From NCBI GenBank assembly GCA_002803225.1, contig NXFV01000430.1, positions 62,001 through 126,000 of the forward strand: 64,000 bases of DNA, given 5' to 3'. The notes beneath the pieces are model-generated. The model ran no database searches, was not told where the DNA came from, and worked only from the letters and a program-made list of their open reading frames with translations. The stretch comes from Gamarada debralockiae (taxonomy: Eukaryota; Ascomycota; Leotiomycetes; Helotiales; Hyphodiscaceae). Positions 46,061 through 56,690 of this stretch are shown piece by piece; position 1 is the first letter of the stretch, and each line of letters starts with the position of its first letter. Both the position numbers and the translations under genes were made by a program.

Positions 46061-48114
46061 ATGGCTCGCGGGGTCACCCGCTTACGCACTGCCCGTAGGT
46101 ATTTCCACGCTTCACTCGCAAACGCAATACCTTTGAATCTAAATTCGATCTATCCTGCGATAGATCCAGAATTCCAGTCTTTTCCAAGCAGAAGGAGTGT
46201 TATTCATAGCACTGAGGGTATCATTGCTTGTACCCAACCTTTGGCTGCGAGGTGTGGTCTCAAGGTCTTGGACGCGGGTGGAAATGCTGCTGTGAGCGAC
46301 TCTTTACCCCACTTTCCAGTTTTCCGCTAACGATTGAATACAGGATGCAGCAGTAGCTGTCGGTATGACCCAAAAGCCAATGGAATGAGTAGGTCTAATG
46401 TATTTGCAGCGGCGGGCTTGAATTTAACGGAACCTACCTCGACTGGAATTGGTGGTGACATGTTCTGCCTTTTCTACAATGCCAAAACCAAGAAAATCGA
46501 GGCTATGAACGGTTCAGGCCGTGCAGGAATGAACTGCACACTTGAAAATGTGCGCAGAGATCTGGGATTGAAGGATGGAGAGGAGGCCGATATTCCCCTG
46601 AATGATGTCCACGCTGTTACAGTGCCCGGTGCGGCGGCTGGATGGGCTGATACAGTTGAAAGGTTTGGAAGTGGAAAACTGTCTCTTGAACAAGTCTTGG
46701 CACCTGCTATTGAGTTAGGAGAAAGAGGGTTCCCTATCTCCGAAATCTCTTCAACAATGGTATGCTCTTTCTTGGTTCGCCAAATCCATATATCTAACTT
46801 ATCTTGCAGTGGAGAAACGGCGAGCAACAGCTGAAAGATGCATCTCCCAATTATGCCGAATTGCTATTGAAAGATCCGAAAGCACCTGGTGGGTATCGAG
46901 GGCCTCAACCAGGAGAAGTCTTCCGAAACAAAAATCTCGCCAATACCTTCCGAGCACTCGCAAAGGAAGGCAAGAAAGGATTCTATACTGGGCGAATTGC
47001 AGAAGCAATCGTTAAGGTTACCAAGGATCGAGGAGGACGTCTGGAATTGGATGATCTAAAAGGGCACATGGACCTAGGCAGTGAGCCTGTGGCCCCTATC
47101 TCATCAGTCTTCAAAGGTCAAGGGTGCGGCCAAACGAAAAGCCAGTACGTGGATAGGATGTCCGGCCAAGGAGCGAACGAAGATACCCACGGAGTGGAGG
47201 TGTGGGAACATCCACCAAACGGACAAGGAATCGTGGCTCTCATGGCACTGGGCATACTCGAATCCCTCGAAGAGGCCGGCAAAATCCCAAGATTCAAAGA
47301 GAAGGAACACAACTCCGTCGAATATCTCCACGCACTGATCGAATCTCTCCGAATCGCCTTCGCAGACGCAAGCTGGTTCATCGCCGACCCCAACATCACC
47401 AAAGTTCCCGCCGCGGAAATGATCTCGAAGAAATATCTCGCAGAACGAGCCAAGCTCTTCGATCCCAAGAAAGCCAACCCCAATATTTACGACCATGGCA
47501 GCCCTGCCCACAACCACAGCGATACAGTCTACTTTGCCGTCACAGATAAAGAAGGTAACGCCATTTCGTTCATCAACTCCAACTTCCATGGTTTCGGCTC
47601 AGCCATCGTTCCCAAAGACTGCGGCTTTGTCCTACAAAATCGCGGAGGCAGTTTCAGTCTCAAGCCCGGCCATCCCAATGTCATTGCTCCAGGGAAGAGG
47701 CCTTATCACACCATCATCCCAGCAATGATCACCAACGTCCACGACGGGAGCTTACACTCTGTGTACGGTGTTATGGGTGGCTTCATGCAGCCTCAAGGCC
47801 ATGTCCAAGTTCTCCTCAACATGCTAGCATTCAAATATAGCCCTCAAGCCGCTTTGGACGCTCCAAGATTCTGTATTGGTGCAGAAGGTATTCCAGGTGA
47901 TGGGAATGGCAGGAAAGTGTTTTTGGAAGAGGGTATCAAGGAGGAGGTAGCTCAGAAACTTAAGGAGATGGGCCATCAGACTGAGATTGTCACTGGATAT
48001 GCGAGAAGTGTGTTTGGAAGGGGGCAGTTAATTAGAAGTCATGTTGAAAATGGGGTTACAGTTTTCTCGGCGGGAAGTGATCCTAGGGGTGATGGAGCTG
48101 CGTATCCGGGTTGA
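46061..48114 (+). CDS. gamma-glutamyltranspeptidase-like protein
   Basis: Four exons, 46061-46291, 46344-46362 (only 19 bases), 46410-46759 and 46810-48114, give 634 residues. Members are N-terminal nucleophile hydrolases that cleave themselves before a catalytic threonine. Landmarks: SVIHSTEGIIACTQPLAARC, GLKVLDAGGNAADAAVAVAA, TSTGIGGDMFCLFYNA, the NGSGRA loop, VHAVTVPGAAAGW, HPPNGQGIVALMALGIL, and the probable cleavage site with nucleophile Thr in HNHSDTVYFAVTDKEGNAIS. FINSNFHGFGSAIVPKDCGF, then RPYHTIIPAM and GGFMQPQGHVQVLLNML complete the family. It resembles the YwrD/GGT-like branch more than glutathione-degrading GGTs. The region about 47115-47195 (after SSVFKG) looks like a 25-residue insertion relative to the family. 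The N-terminus is Arg-rich and could be a mitochondrial presequence; this is tentative. Confidence 0.92.
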
Positions 48115-48921
48115 GTCGTTCAAAGTAATACAACGACTGAGAATAGCATACATTTTGCTGACTTTGATAGATTCTAGAGCAATTGGTGGAATAGTTGTTG
48201 TCATTCCTTCTCTGCAATGCATATCAGCGGTGGCTGGCAAAGGATATACATTCGCCACGATGAGCCGCTGGAGAACATAGACTCTTCTACCAATCATAAT
48301 ACCTGTCATTCCAATGCCAGTACGGGTATCTTCCGGGCGGGATGTTTCTCTTGCAACATGTTCCCAACATCTCCGTGAACTAGTTTGAGGTAACCAGACG
48401 GAATCGACCCGTGCGTTGCGATCCTTCGAACCGGTGAACGTTTGGCCATCTTCACCGCTCTCCCTCATCAGGCATGCCACTCATTCCTCTCCATTTATTC
48501 TGATCACATCCTCCTTCAATTGTTTGCCAGTACTTTGTCTAGATGATTTGTTGGTTTCGTATGTTCTCTGCACCTGAAGAAGCTTACTTCGGTAGTCTGA
48601 CGTGAGGCTTATGCCTTCAATTAGCATCCGAATCGTCAAGAGACATCTGCACACAAATTATTGCTTGCAGTAAATAATCGTACCGACTTGCACCCCTGGA
48701 GCAGCTTTGCGATGAGCACTGTGTGCGGCGAAGACACCGGATTAGCGCTCATGTTCATCTCATTCATTCAACGTGCTTAGGTGAGAGAATACTGTATACC
48801 TCGAAATCCATTCCAATTCATGAAGACATACCTTGTACTGGCACAACAATCCCTCCTTAACATCCCAATACCCCAACCTCATCCAAATTCACATATGCGA
48901 AAGCACACCCGCCAGTCTGAT
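48115..48921. other. intergenic, no gene seen
   Basis: Flank between the GGT-like gene and the broken membrane protein gene. No recognised feature. Confidence 0.5.
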
Positions 48922-50550
48922 TCATATTATTTGTATAACCCAACTGGACGTGATGCCCAACGCAATCGTATCAATCGCCACCCAGAGTTCGGCAACCAAT
49001 GCGCAACCTAACAGCGCCGCCGGCACAATCGCCAAAAACCAGTACAGCTCAGCCTGAATGATTTTCTCAGTTTCCCGCTTCCTAGGCGCGAGAGCGATGC
49101 CGAGCAAGGAGCATTACGATGCGGCCGAATGTCATGCCGAAGAGGAGGGTGGGGAGCAGGCACGCCATATAGTGATCTGTGTATTGGGTGAAGAGTTGCA
49201 TGTTGTTGAGGTCGGCGCTGGCGAGCCAGTTTGCGCAGCTTTGGGGTATGTGGCCGATGTTGGCTACGTTGGTGCCTACGACGCGAGGATCTAAGTAGTA
49301 GGCTGTGACGCGCGGATCTGTAGAGTCTTAGTGAATTGCGACGTTGGCGAGCGTCCGACACCACATGACGAGGGAGAGAAATCTTAGGAAGAATGCAGCG
49401 AAGTAGATGCGTGCGCTGTGCGAGTGCGGATCCATTGCGAGCGCAGCGAAGCGGACAATGTTAGCGCGGGCATTGTCCGTCATGTCCGGGTGCTTTGCTA
49501 GCATTTTGCGTCGCCGAGCAATGTTTTTGGCATTGCGTGGTGGGCCGTATAGGGACTCGTAGTCGGCGAGGAGGGCGGCGATGTTGCGTGGTTTGTCGGG
49601 GCCCGGCGTGATGTGCGAGTATCTGGACTCGCCATCGTTGGCTAGGTCGTCGTGGTTGGCGGGGAGGTAGCAGATGTTCGTGGCGTGCTTGTGCTCTGCG
49701 GAGGACGAAGTCAGCTCGAAGCGCGCAGCGTCGCTGAGATCTTCGCCGCGGTTGTGGAATTGGCGTGGCGGAGGCGGATCGCTTTCATCATCCAGATATA
49801 CGCATGAGGAAGGACCCACATCGTCGGACTGTGTCAGCCCATAACTGCCTCAGGAGCGAAGTGGAGGAATAATGCGACTCAATCGACTCACTTCATCCAA
49901 GTCATGTATTTGCTGTTTGTCAACCCCCCAAAACGTGACAGCGAGCTAGAACACAGTCCTGACAATATCAATCAGGACCATGATCTAGAACCACAGCAGG
50001 ATACAGTCAGTATTCCGCATGGTACGGTAAGTGTACCGGAAGTCGACATATGTTGCGGCTGAGGACAGCGCCCAGCCCAGGTATGTCGGCCATACAGGGT
50101 AATAGGCCGATTGCGTCGTCCACATCGGGAGCATCACCTATCGCATTTGTCAAAATCTGAGCTCCTGGAATCTGAAACCGACCAATCTTCAAGGGCCAAG
50201 CAAGTTACTCACCCCGCCCCATTTATATACTTGGAATAATCTGCACCTTTCCCTAAGCAACCCGTCGAAATGAGTCCGGATCTTGGCTGGCTCGACGTGC
50301 CTTGTGTAATGCCGCCTTGACGGGGCGAGTGCGGCACGAGAGTCTGGACGACCGGCGCCGAGCCATTGCCGTAGAGATTGAAGTCTGAGTTCTTGAAGAG
50401 CTCGAAGCGCGAGAATGCGATAGTTGCATTTGCTGCGTGGGCTTTCACTGCCGCTGATGTTGCCGTTACGACTTTCGTCGTCGAGGAGGCGCCGACCCAG
50501 AGGAGGAGCAGGGCTAGGAGTAGGAGAGACGCGATGTGTGAGTGTCTCAT
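48922..50550 (-). pseudogene. probable pseudogene of an uncharacterised multipass membrane protein
   Basis: The frame starts at 50550 with a strongly hydrophobic leader (HIASLLLLALLLLWVGA), followed by a lumen-type segment and a GTGAGT donor near 50213. A second segment reads YYPVWPTYLGWALSSAAT, YVDFRYTYRTMRN, ILLWF, then TAG, IMVLIDIVRTVF, a second TAG, LAVTFWGVDKQ. A third exon starts SDDVGPSSCVYLDDES (49829 down) and runs as a cytoplasmic loop to FAAFFLRFLSLVMWC. The last part reads YYLDPRVVGTNVANIGHIPQ, YMACLLPTLLFGMTFGRIVM, then a one-base frame change before LGIALAPRKRETEKI and two more hydrophobic helices. Two nonsense codons and the frameshift suggest loss of function, unless some reflect sequence error. 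I do not recognise the family. Confidence 0.5.
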
Positions 50551-51535
50551 CGACGATCTTGGGTTTATGGTGGTTGGTGTCACTGACAACGCGCAGTCAT
50601 GGCGAGTTGAACAAAAGGGGCCTCTCCTTGTTGTCCAAGCTCTTGTGCTAAGTCACTGCGCGCTGCGCAGCTTGATATTAGCTGTGGATTGAGGTGCGCG
50701 CTATCTTGTTTCTAATTAAAGGAGGGAGTCAGGAGGCTGGTCCGCCGGCCAATCAAGCTTTCTATTCCATCAACCCCGACTGTTCGACGCTGCGTTTGGG
50801 CGTCAACGGCGAACCTTCGGAAAGCTGGAGCGGCTGCAGCCTCTTGAGCCCACCGGCTACTACCTTGTAGCAAGTGGCCAAATCTCGTACAGCTCTAGGC
50901 CGATGGTTACATGCAGGACCTTTCCCATTAAAATCCTGCTGGTCACCCGCTAGATAGGACGATCCTGCATCAATTATGACTTTCGGAAGCGGGTTGCTGC
51001 GACTTAAGAGAGCGAGCAAGCACTCTTTGCGTCAGAGGCCTCGCACACCCATGTTGAAGGTCAGCTGCAGAGCGTGCAAACCGGCACTCATTCCTCGAAA
51101 TACTTGATCTAGCACACCTGCCGCCTATTGACGTTGTGGAACGGGAAAGCGAGTCGCAACAGACCAGAATGCACACGATTAGATTTTCCCGCGGCGACTA
51201 AAGACGCGCCTCTGCGGCCCTGGTCGACGATTAGCGCATCGAGACTGCATTATTGGTCGTCGAGTGAGGCTGCAAGAAACGTGGCGCTCGCTTCGGAGAA
51301 GGCAACTCGTCTCATCGGAAGACGTAGCTACGTTCATGTTTACCTTCGTAGTTGGCATCGCCGTTCGCTGCGCCACGTCCTCTGGCCGCAATCTGCACAT
51401 ATTTTGTCCTAGCTGTCACCTGTCTCATAACGGTTCAATTTCTGCTTTCCTCGCCAGAGCAGAGGCAGTGCAGTCCAGTTTGCGGTTTTCCGAGTTAGGC
51501 GGCGGGATAGCACGTGCAGGCCCTTCGCGACAACG
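50551..51535. other. intergenic, no gene seen
   Basis: Upstream of the CorA-type gene and of the broken membrane protein gene. Several medium open frames on both strands have arginine-rich shadow composition and no domain. Confidence 0.45.
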
Positions 51536-53776
51536 ATGGCAGTGTCTCTCGAACGAAGGCCCACAGACCTGCCAGCTGCAAGCACGAGAACCGCAGATAT
51601 CGACTTGGAAGACATACCTACCCATACTCATCTCACTCCTGATGGCAGGAGACGGCACTTGCCGCAAAGAAGAAAACAAAGTCTGGCCAGACGTATAACA
51701 GCGAATATCAAAGTAGGTGTGAGCTCTCCCCCAAACCACTGCTTCAGAATGGTGATGACACAGCACAAAGTCCCGACGGGATTCGAATTTGGACAAAATC
51801 TTTGAAACTGTGACCGGCCACAAGTCCCTTAAGGAGAACTACCGCAAAATCGCTCGTCGATCCAATCTGGGCATAGCCGATCAAATTCTCATATATAGAG
51901 CAACTCATGCGGACGAGCTCAAATTCGAGAGATACGACACTTGGTCTGCGTGCTTCGAGCGCTTACTCTCTGCCATAGAGGAGAATGACGCTACTGTATT
52001 CCAAGTTTGCGTCGTTGCCGCTGACACCACGAATCTCGGCCCAGCCTTTTCCTTCATTCACAAAATCTTCCTCATTAGCCATGACCGCCTTCAACAAGCC
52101 TACACTACGCCAAGTGAGACGGTCATCCGGATTTTTCAAAGCCAATGGGCATTCAGTGATGAACTGGTAACCCAGATCATGGAAAGTCTCAGCGCAAAGG
52201 AGCATTCTCTCCCGCTATGGCAACCAAAGTTGCCATCCCATCGTACAGTATCTGCCCGTCTGTCAGCTCGTGCCTCCACTAACTAGCCATAACAGAATTC
52301 GAAGTGCCAATCGAACGCCGTACCCAGGTGCCGCTTAAGTTTGCGTTCAAGTGGATTAATGCACCACGCTACGCGACAGACCTTTCAGTTTACGTGTTTC
52401 GGCCCTATGGAAAACATCCCCAAGTGAAGAGCTTGGATGTGATTCTGACGTCTTCTCAATACGAGCAAGTGCGGCATGCGGTTGTTATCGTGAATTCTCA
52501 GAGCACGCTATCTGAATTGCGACGTAACGACTTCTCCACACGGGTACTCGAGGACAATATGTCTGGCCTTTCGCATACCCTGCGCCTCTTCCGGATCGTG
52601 TGTGCGAAAATCACTTCCGAGTTGGTCGACTTCACGGCGGAGGCATGCGACGAGATCAATTTCATGGTGAACGCTACAAATTACGGAAACAAAAGCAATG
52701 CATGATCTAACTTGCTCAGGTTTACGAAGGACGACTTCAACCCTCGGGGAGCAAGATACACTATCTCCAGCATCTGGAAGACTGCCACCGTGCTGCCAAG
52801 GATTGCTGCCAAAGAAACCGACGCAATCTGGAGGTGTTACTCGACCAAGTCAACTTGATCGAGGGGACACGTACCGATGACGAGATGAACCTGATCGATG
52901 AGCTCAAATTGTCAACACAGGACCTAGATTATCTCCATGATGAAGTTGAGTCATCTTTACAAAGAATCCCAAGCGTACGTCGCAACATTCGAGAGCACTT
53001 GGATCTGCTCCAAATACGTCGAACGAGTATCTTGGGAGTTCTCGCTGGGTTGTACTTGCCGCTCTCGTTCGTGACCGTGAGTTCTTCACACTATTTGCCT
53101 TGAAGTGTTTCCTCTGATTCGTATTGTATTAGAGCTTTTTGGGAATGAATCTCAACCAATACACGACACCTCAACCCTCCTGGCGTAATACAACTCGGTA
53201 CCTTGATCCGGCCAATCCAAACAACTTCACCGTCTCTAATTCCACGATCGTGGACGCCGGAGCTAATCAAGCATGGTCTCTGCAGACTTTCTTCGAGATT
53301 GCGGTGCCACTTATGGTTGGGACAATACTTGTGCCTCTTGTTATTGGAAGCACCATTCGGGCATTCCTTCAAGCGCTTGCCCGTGGACGAACCTGGTGGC
53401 GGCTTCTGCTGGCTTTGCTTGTCGTCGGGTAAGTTTATCACTTCAATATGCACATCATCCCACCGCTGATACTATTTTCAGTTATTCTATTGTATCAGCC
53501 ATCATGTACTGGATGATGTTTATACCTTTCTTCGCTTTTATTGCCCTCAATCTTTTCTTGTTTTTCCGAGGAGAGAAGAAGAACATCCTTTCTCTCATCT
53601 ACTGGCTCATAAGCTGTGGTTGGTTGATGACGATAACATATTCCCCATTAACTATAACTGGTGCAGGAATAATGGGAGCGATCTATGGAATATCGCTTTT
53701 TGTTGTCTGGTGGTTGAGGCCAGATTTCTATTACAGATGGGACCAAGGGAGGAGACTGAAGCCGAAGGTAAATTGA
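51536..53776 (+). CDS. CorA-family divalent metal transporter-like protein
   Basis: Six exons: 51536-about 51718, 51771-52242, 52296-52666, 52720-53076, 53133-53428 and 53482-53776 (about 655 residues). The long soluble region ends in the helical stalk EVESSLQRIPSVRRNIREHL, DLLQIRRTSILGVLAGLYLP. The pore signature GMN follows in SFLGMNLNQYTTP, the defining motif of CorA magnesium channels, directly after the first membrane helix LGVLAGLYLPLSFVT. Unlike bacterial CorA, extra helices follow: FFEIAVPLMVGTILVPLVIG, WWRLLLALLVVGYSIVSAIM, MMFIPFFAFIALNLFLFF and GAGIMGAIYGISLFVVWW. This enlarged C-terminus is seen in fungal CorA-like proteins of unknown substrate. Frames match at all junctions, so the gene looks intact; the first donor (51713 or 51719) and the start are least certain. 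Confidence 0.82.
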
Positions 53777-55439
53777 TATAGTTAATCACCACCTATAAGA
53801 ATTTGCTTTAGCTTTGGGGAATGAAAGGTTCCCATGGTGTTTCGCCTTATTCTTTTAAGATACCTCACCCTATCTCAGATCACTTCATACTTAAATGTAG
53901 CTACCTTGTGACCTTTGCTTACTCTAGCAGGACCCGCTACCAGAGACCCGCAGCACTACATGTTCAGCTTGAGACTCTACAGGTCTTATAGGCACCGATA
54001 CCGCAAGTTGATCATCTGCTTGAGAGACGCCCCGGGATTCGATATACAGCAGCTGAAACCCACTTTTAGCCACCCAAGACCGCTTTTAGGGATAATTTGA
54101 CTTTGGTACTCTTGCCGAAGACGAGCTCCAGCTTACTTGAATCTCTAAGATGCCTTTCTCCCTTATAACAGTGGCAGAGAGGTTCGGATTATGCGGGTCC
54201 TGGAAACGTTTTATTATAGATATTATCGAGTATCCTCGCTAAGCAAATATCCACATCTTTACCAACGACATCCGGAATCTAGCCGGGAAGCTGTCGCATT
54301 CCAATCCTTTTTCATTCGAGTTGCTCGAATATAAAGGATTTATAAAATACACTCAGACTCCGAACTCCCAATATACGGCTTTCTCTCTAGTCCTAAGGAT
54401 ACCGGACCAGTTCTCAGATCCCGGGAACCTTCGCAGCGAACTTCTCGAATTAAATCCAAACTATTTTCTCTCCGATGGCATTGCCGTGCCAACGGGCTAG
54501 CTAAGGCTATAACCTATGTCTCTGCATCCGGATTTATCCACAAAACATACGCCGTAGACAATCTTGTTCTTCAAGCCTCCAGACTCCCTTGACATAAGCG
54601 TCATCACCCTTGCAGGTTTCGAGAACTTCCGCACGGCGGAGGGTCGGACACTACGCTATAGTAATGATGTATGGGGGAAAATTCTCTACCAGCATCTGAC
54701 GCCAACAGGATCAACATCCTAAAGATGATTGCCTTCTACGATACGACATCTACAGTGCTTGCTTGAACTTGGACTATAAGAATCGTTTATTGGCAATGGC
54801 CAGTACCAAGGAAATCCCCTGCGTTCGCGCCTTCTTGAACCGAGGGCCGAAGCACAGCATTCACCGGCGACGAAAGATTCCTTGCTCTGCTTGGCACGGT
54901 ACTTGTTTCCCATCCGCATGAGAACGAAATATGCTAGGGTAGTGGAGACGTGTTTGACTTGCCTCGATGAGGATAATACCGATTTGGAGACGAGAGTGAG
55001 TTCCTTGATGAGGATAGTGTCCACGTCGGTGTCAGATATCAAGAAGGCACTCCATCACCCGAGAAAACATAAACGGGATATGCTGACGTTTGTAGGCCAT
55101 AATGCAACTGAACAGCATATCCGTCTGATCCGTACATAGCGGGTGGATTCTTGATGACGAAACGGCGCCCTAGCTCTTCTCTTTCCAAACCCCCGCTCAG
55201 CTCATCGACTAGCAAACATTTTCCAACTGATTTGCAACTCGCTGCTGTACTCAGCCTCGTTAGGCTCTGATCAACTAGCTCACCCATTGCTCATCGGAAC
55301 TCACCCAGCACTCACCCGGCACTCACCCACTACTCACCTAGTGTTTTCCCACTACCCACCCCCCTCTGCTCCACCTACCACCTGTTCGCCTTAGTGTTCT
55401 CCGCCGAATATCATCCCAAGCTGGCAAGCATCGTCGTCG
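53777..55439. other. gene-poor stretch, no supported gene
   Basis: No intact coding sequence. A minus-strand fragment at 54880-55040 (KHVSTTLAYFVLMRMGNKYR) reads like real protein but stops on both sides and is unidentified. Confidence 0.45.
55282..55352. repeat. short imperfect tandem repeat of CACTCACCC units
   Basis: CTCACCC recurs at intervals of about 10 bases as ACTCACCCAG, CACTCACCCGG, CACTCACCCACTACTCACC. This is a degenerate minisatellite, with no sign of a telomere. Confidence 0.6.
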
Positions 55440-55712
55440 CCAAGATCGCACTTGCCGCTGCTCCTCCCGCTATAGGGATTCATTCAGCGGACTCAAACTT
55501 CCATTCGCTTCAATAGAAAGAGAGTGCAAAATCCCAATAGAGTCCGCACTGATGCCCGAGCGATACAGCACATCGCGGCTCTCATCAAGCGTAAGCCATG
55601 AAGGAGCAGGCGTACAAGCTTTGGTTGAAGCTATTGCGTCCAGGTTATACACTGCGGAAGGGACGTGTGTGAGTTGGAGGGTCGTGACTGCTTCTCAATA
55701 GGAGGCCGCGAA
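55440..55712 (-). pseudogene. possible N-terminal fragment of a lactonase-family (3-carboxymuconate cyclase-like) gene
   Basis: On the minus strand the sequence reads MLPANVFAASY, a TGA, then EAVTTLQLTHVPSAVYNLDA, IASTKACTPAPSWLTLDESR and LHSLSIEANGSLSPLNESL. The pattern of an ASY-x-G-x-VTTL start followed by PSWLTLDESRDVLY and a GSLSPL strand matches the opening blades of the fungal lactonase beta-propellers (PF10282 type). The remaining blades are absent; TGA occurs after SAE. It is therefore a truncated relic, if the identification is right. Confidence 0.42.
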
Positions 55713-56690
55713 GACATTGGCTGGAAGCATTTCGATTGCTTCAATCCAGTGTGCAAAAGGAAGGGAATTGGTGGGCTAGGGAATTAAGGAAAATTGACGA
55801 TAAAGAGGATAGAGTCCCATACTTATGAATTTTGAAAATTAGAGAGCAACGGAGCTCGGAGATGGGGCTGACGACCACTGTTGCGAATCGCAACATGCAC
55901 CGTAACTACGGAACTACGAGCTTCTCTCCAACTATTGTGTTTCTTCTATGATGAATCTTCACAGCCCTGTCGAAGGATCACTCATGACTACGGGAGATGC
56001 GGAAGTAATTTCTGTTGTTATTTTGATCGTTGGAAAGATGCGTCTGTGATTGACCCCACTCGTCCTTACTCGTGGAACCATAAAGCCCACCGAGGACTTT
56101 CCCCGCCACCGCAGTGCCGTAACAGGCAGGCTGGAGGCTCAAACAGCCTAATGACAAAGGGGGCTTGCTTACTTACCTTGCTCGCAACTTGCATACCATT
56201 TAGCCCAAAGGCATTCTTTGATTCGTTCTTCATTCCATGCAACTAATGTACAAGCAAAGCGGCCCTCCGCTCGAAGCAAGTCTCTTTCCGCCCGAGACAA
56301 GACTAAGAAACTCCATCGCGATGTATTTTCTAATGGTACAGAAGTACATATCCGCCTCATCCACCCGCTGAATGAGTACCAGACGCAGGCTCCAGATACA
56401 GCCAGGAAAGTCGCTGAATCCTTCGCACGCATACGCCCATGCCATGTATGCCGCCAATCCATAGACTACAGAGAAAGGAAATATTTCGATGTGGAAGAGT
56501 TCGGGTATGATGGTCTCTTCAAACGCCTGTCCATGCAACAAATGAAATGTATGTCCTCGTAGAAGTACGACTGTCTAATGAGTCGATTTTGTTGGGCTGG
56601 CCCAAGAGAAGAGTATTGTGTTGGGTGTCGAATGCGGGCGCGGAAAGTGATTCGATAGGATAAAGGGTATCGAGGGCGTAAGGAGGGGTA
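55713..56690. other. intergenic, no supported gene
   Basis: Overlapping open frames of about 100-120 residues on both strands (56169-56562) have no known domain and cannot both be coding. Confidence 0.45.

Noticed and set aside
52243..52295. Stop codons in the CorA-type gene suggesting a pseudogene
   Set aside because: Each break is bracketed by good splice sites with matching phase, giving one continuous protein.
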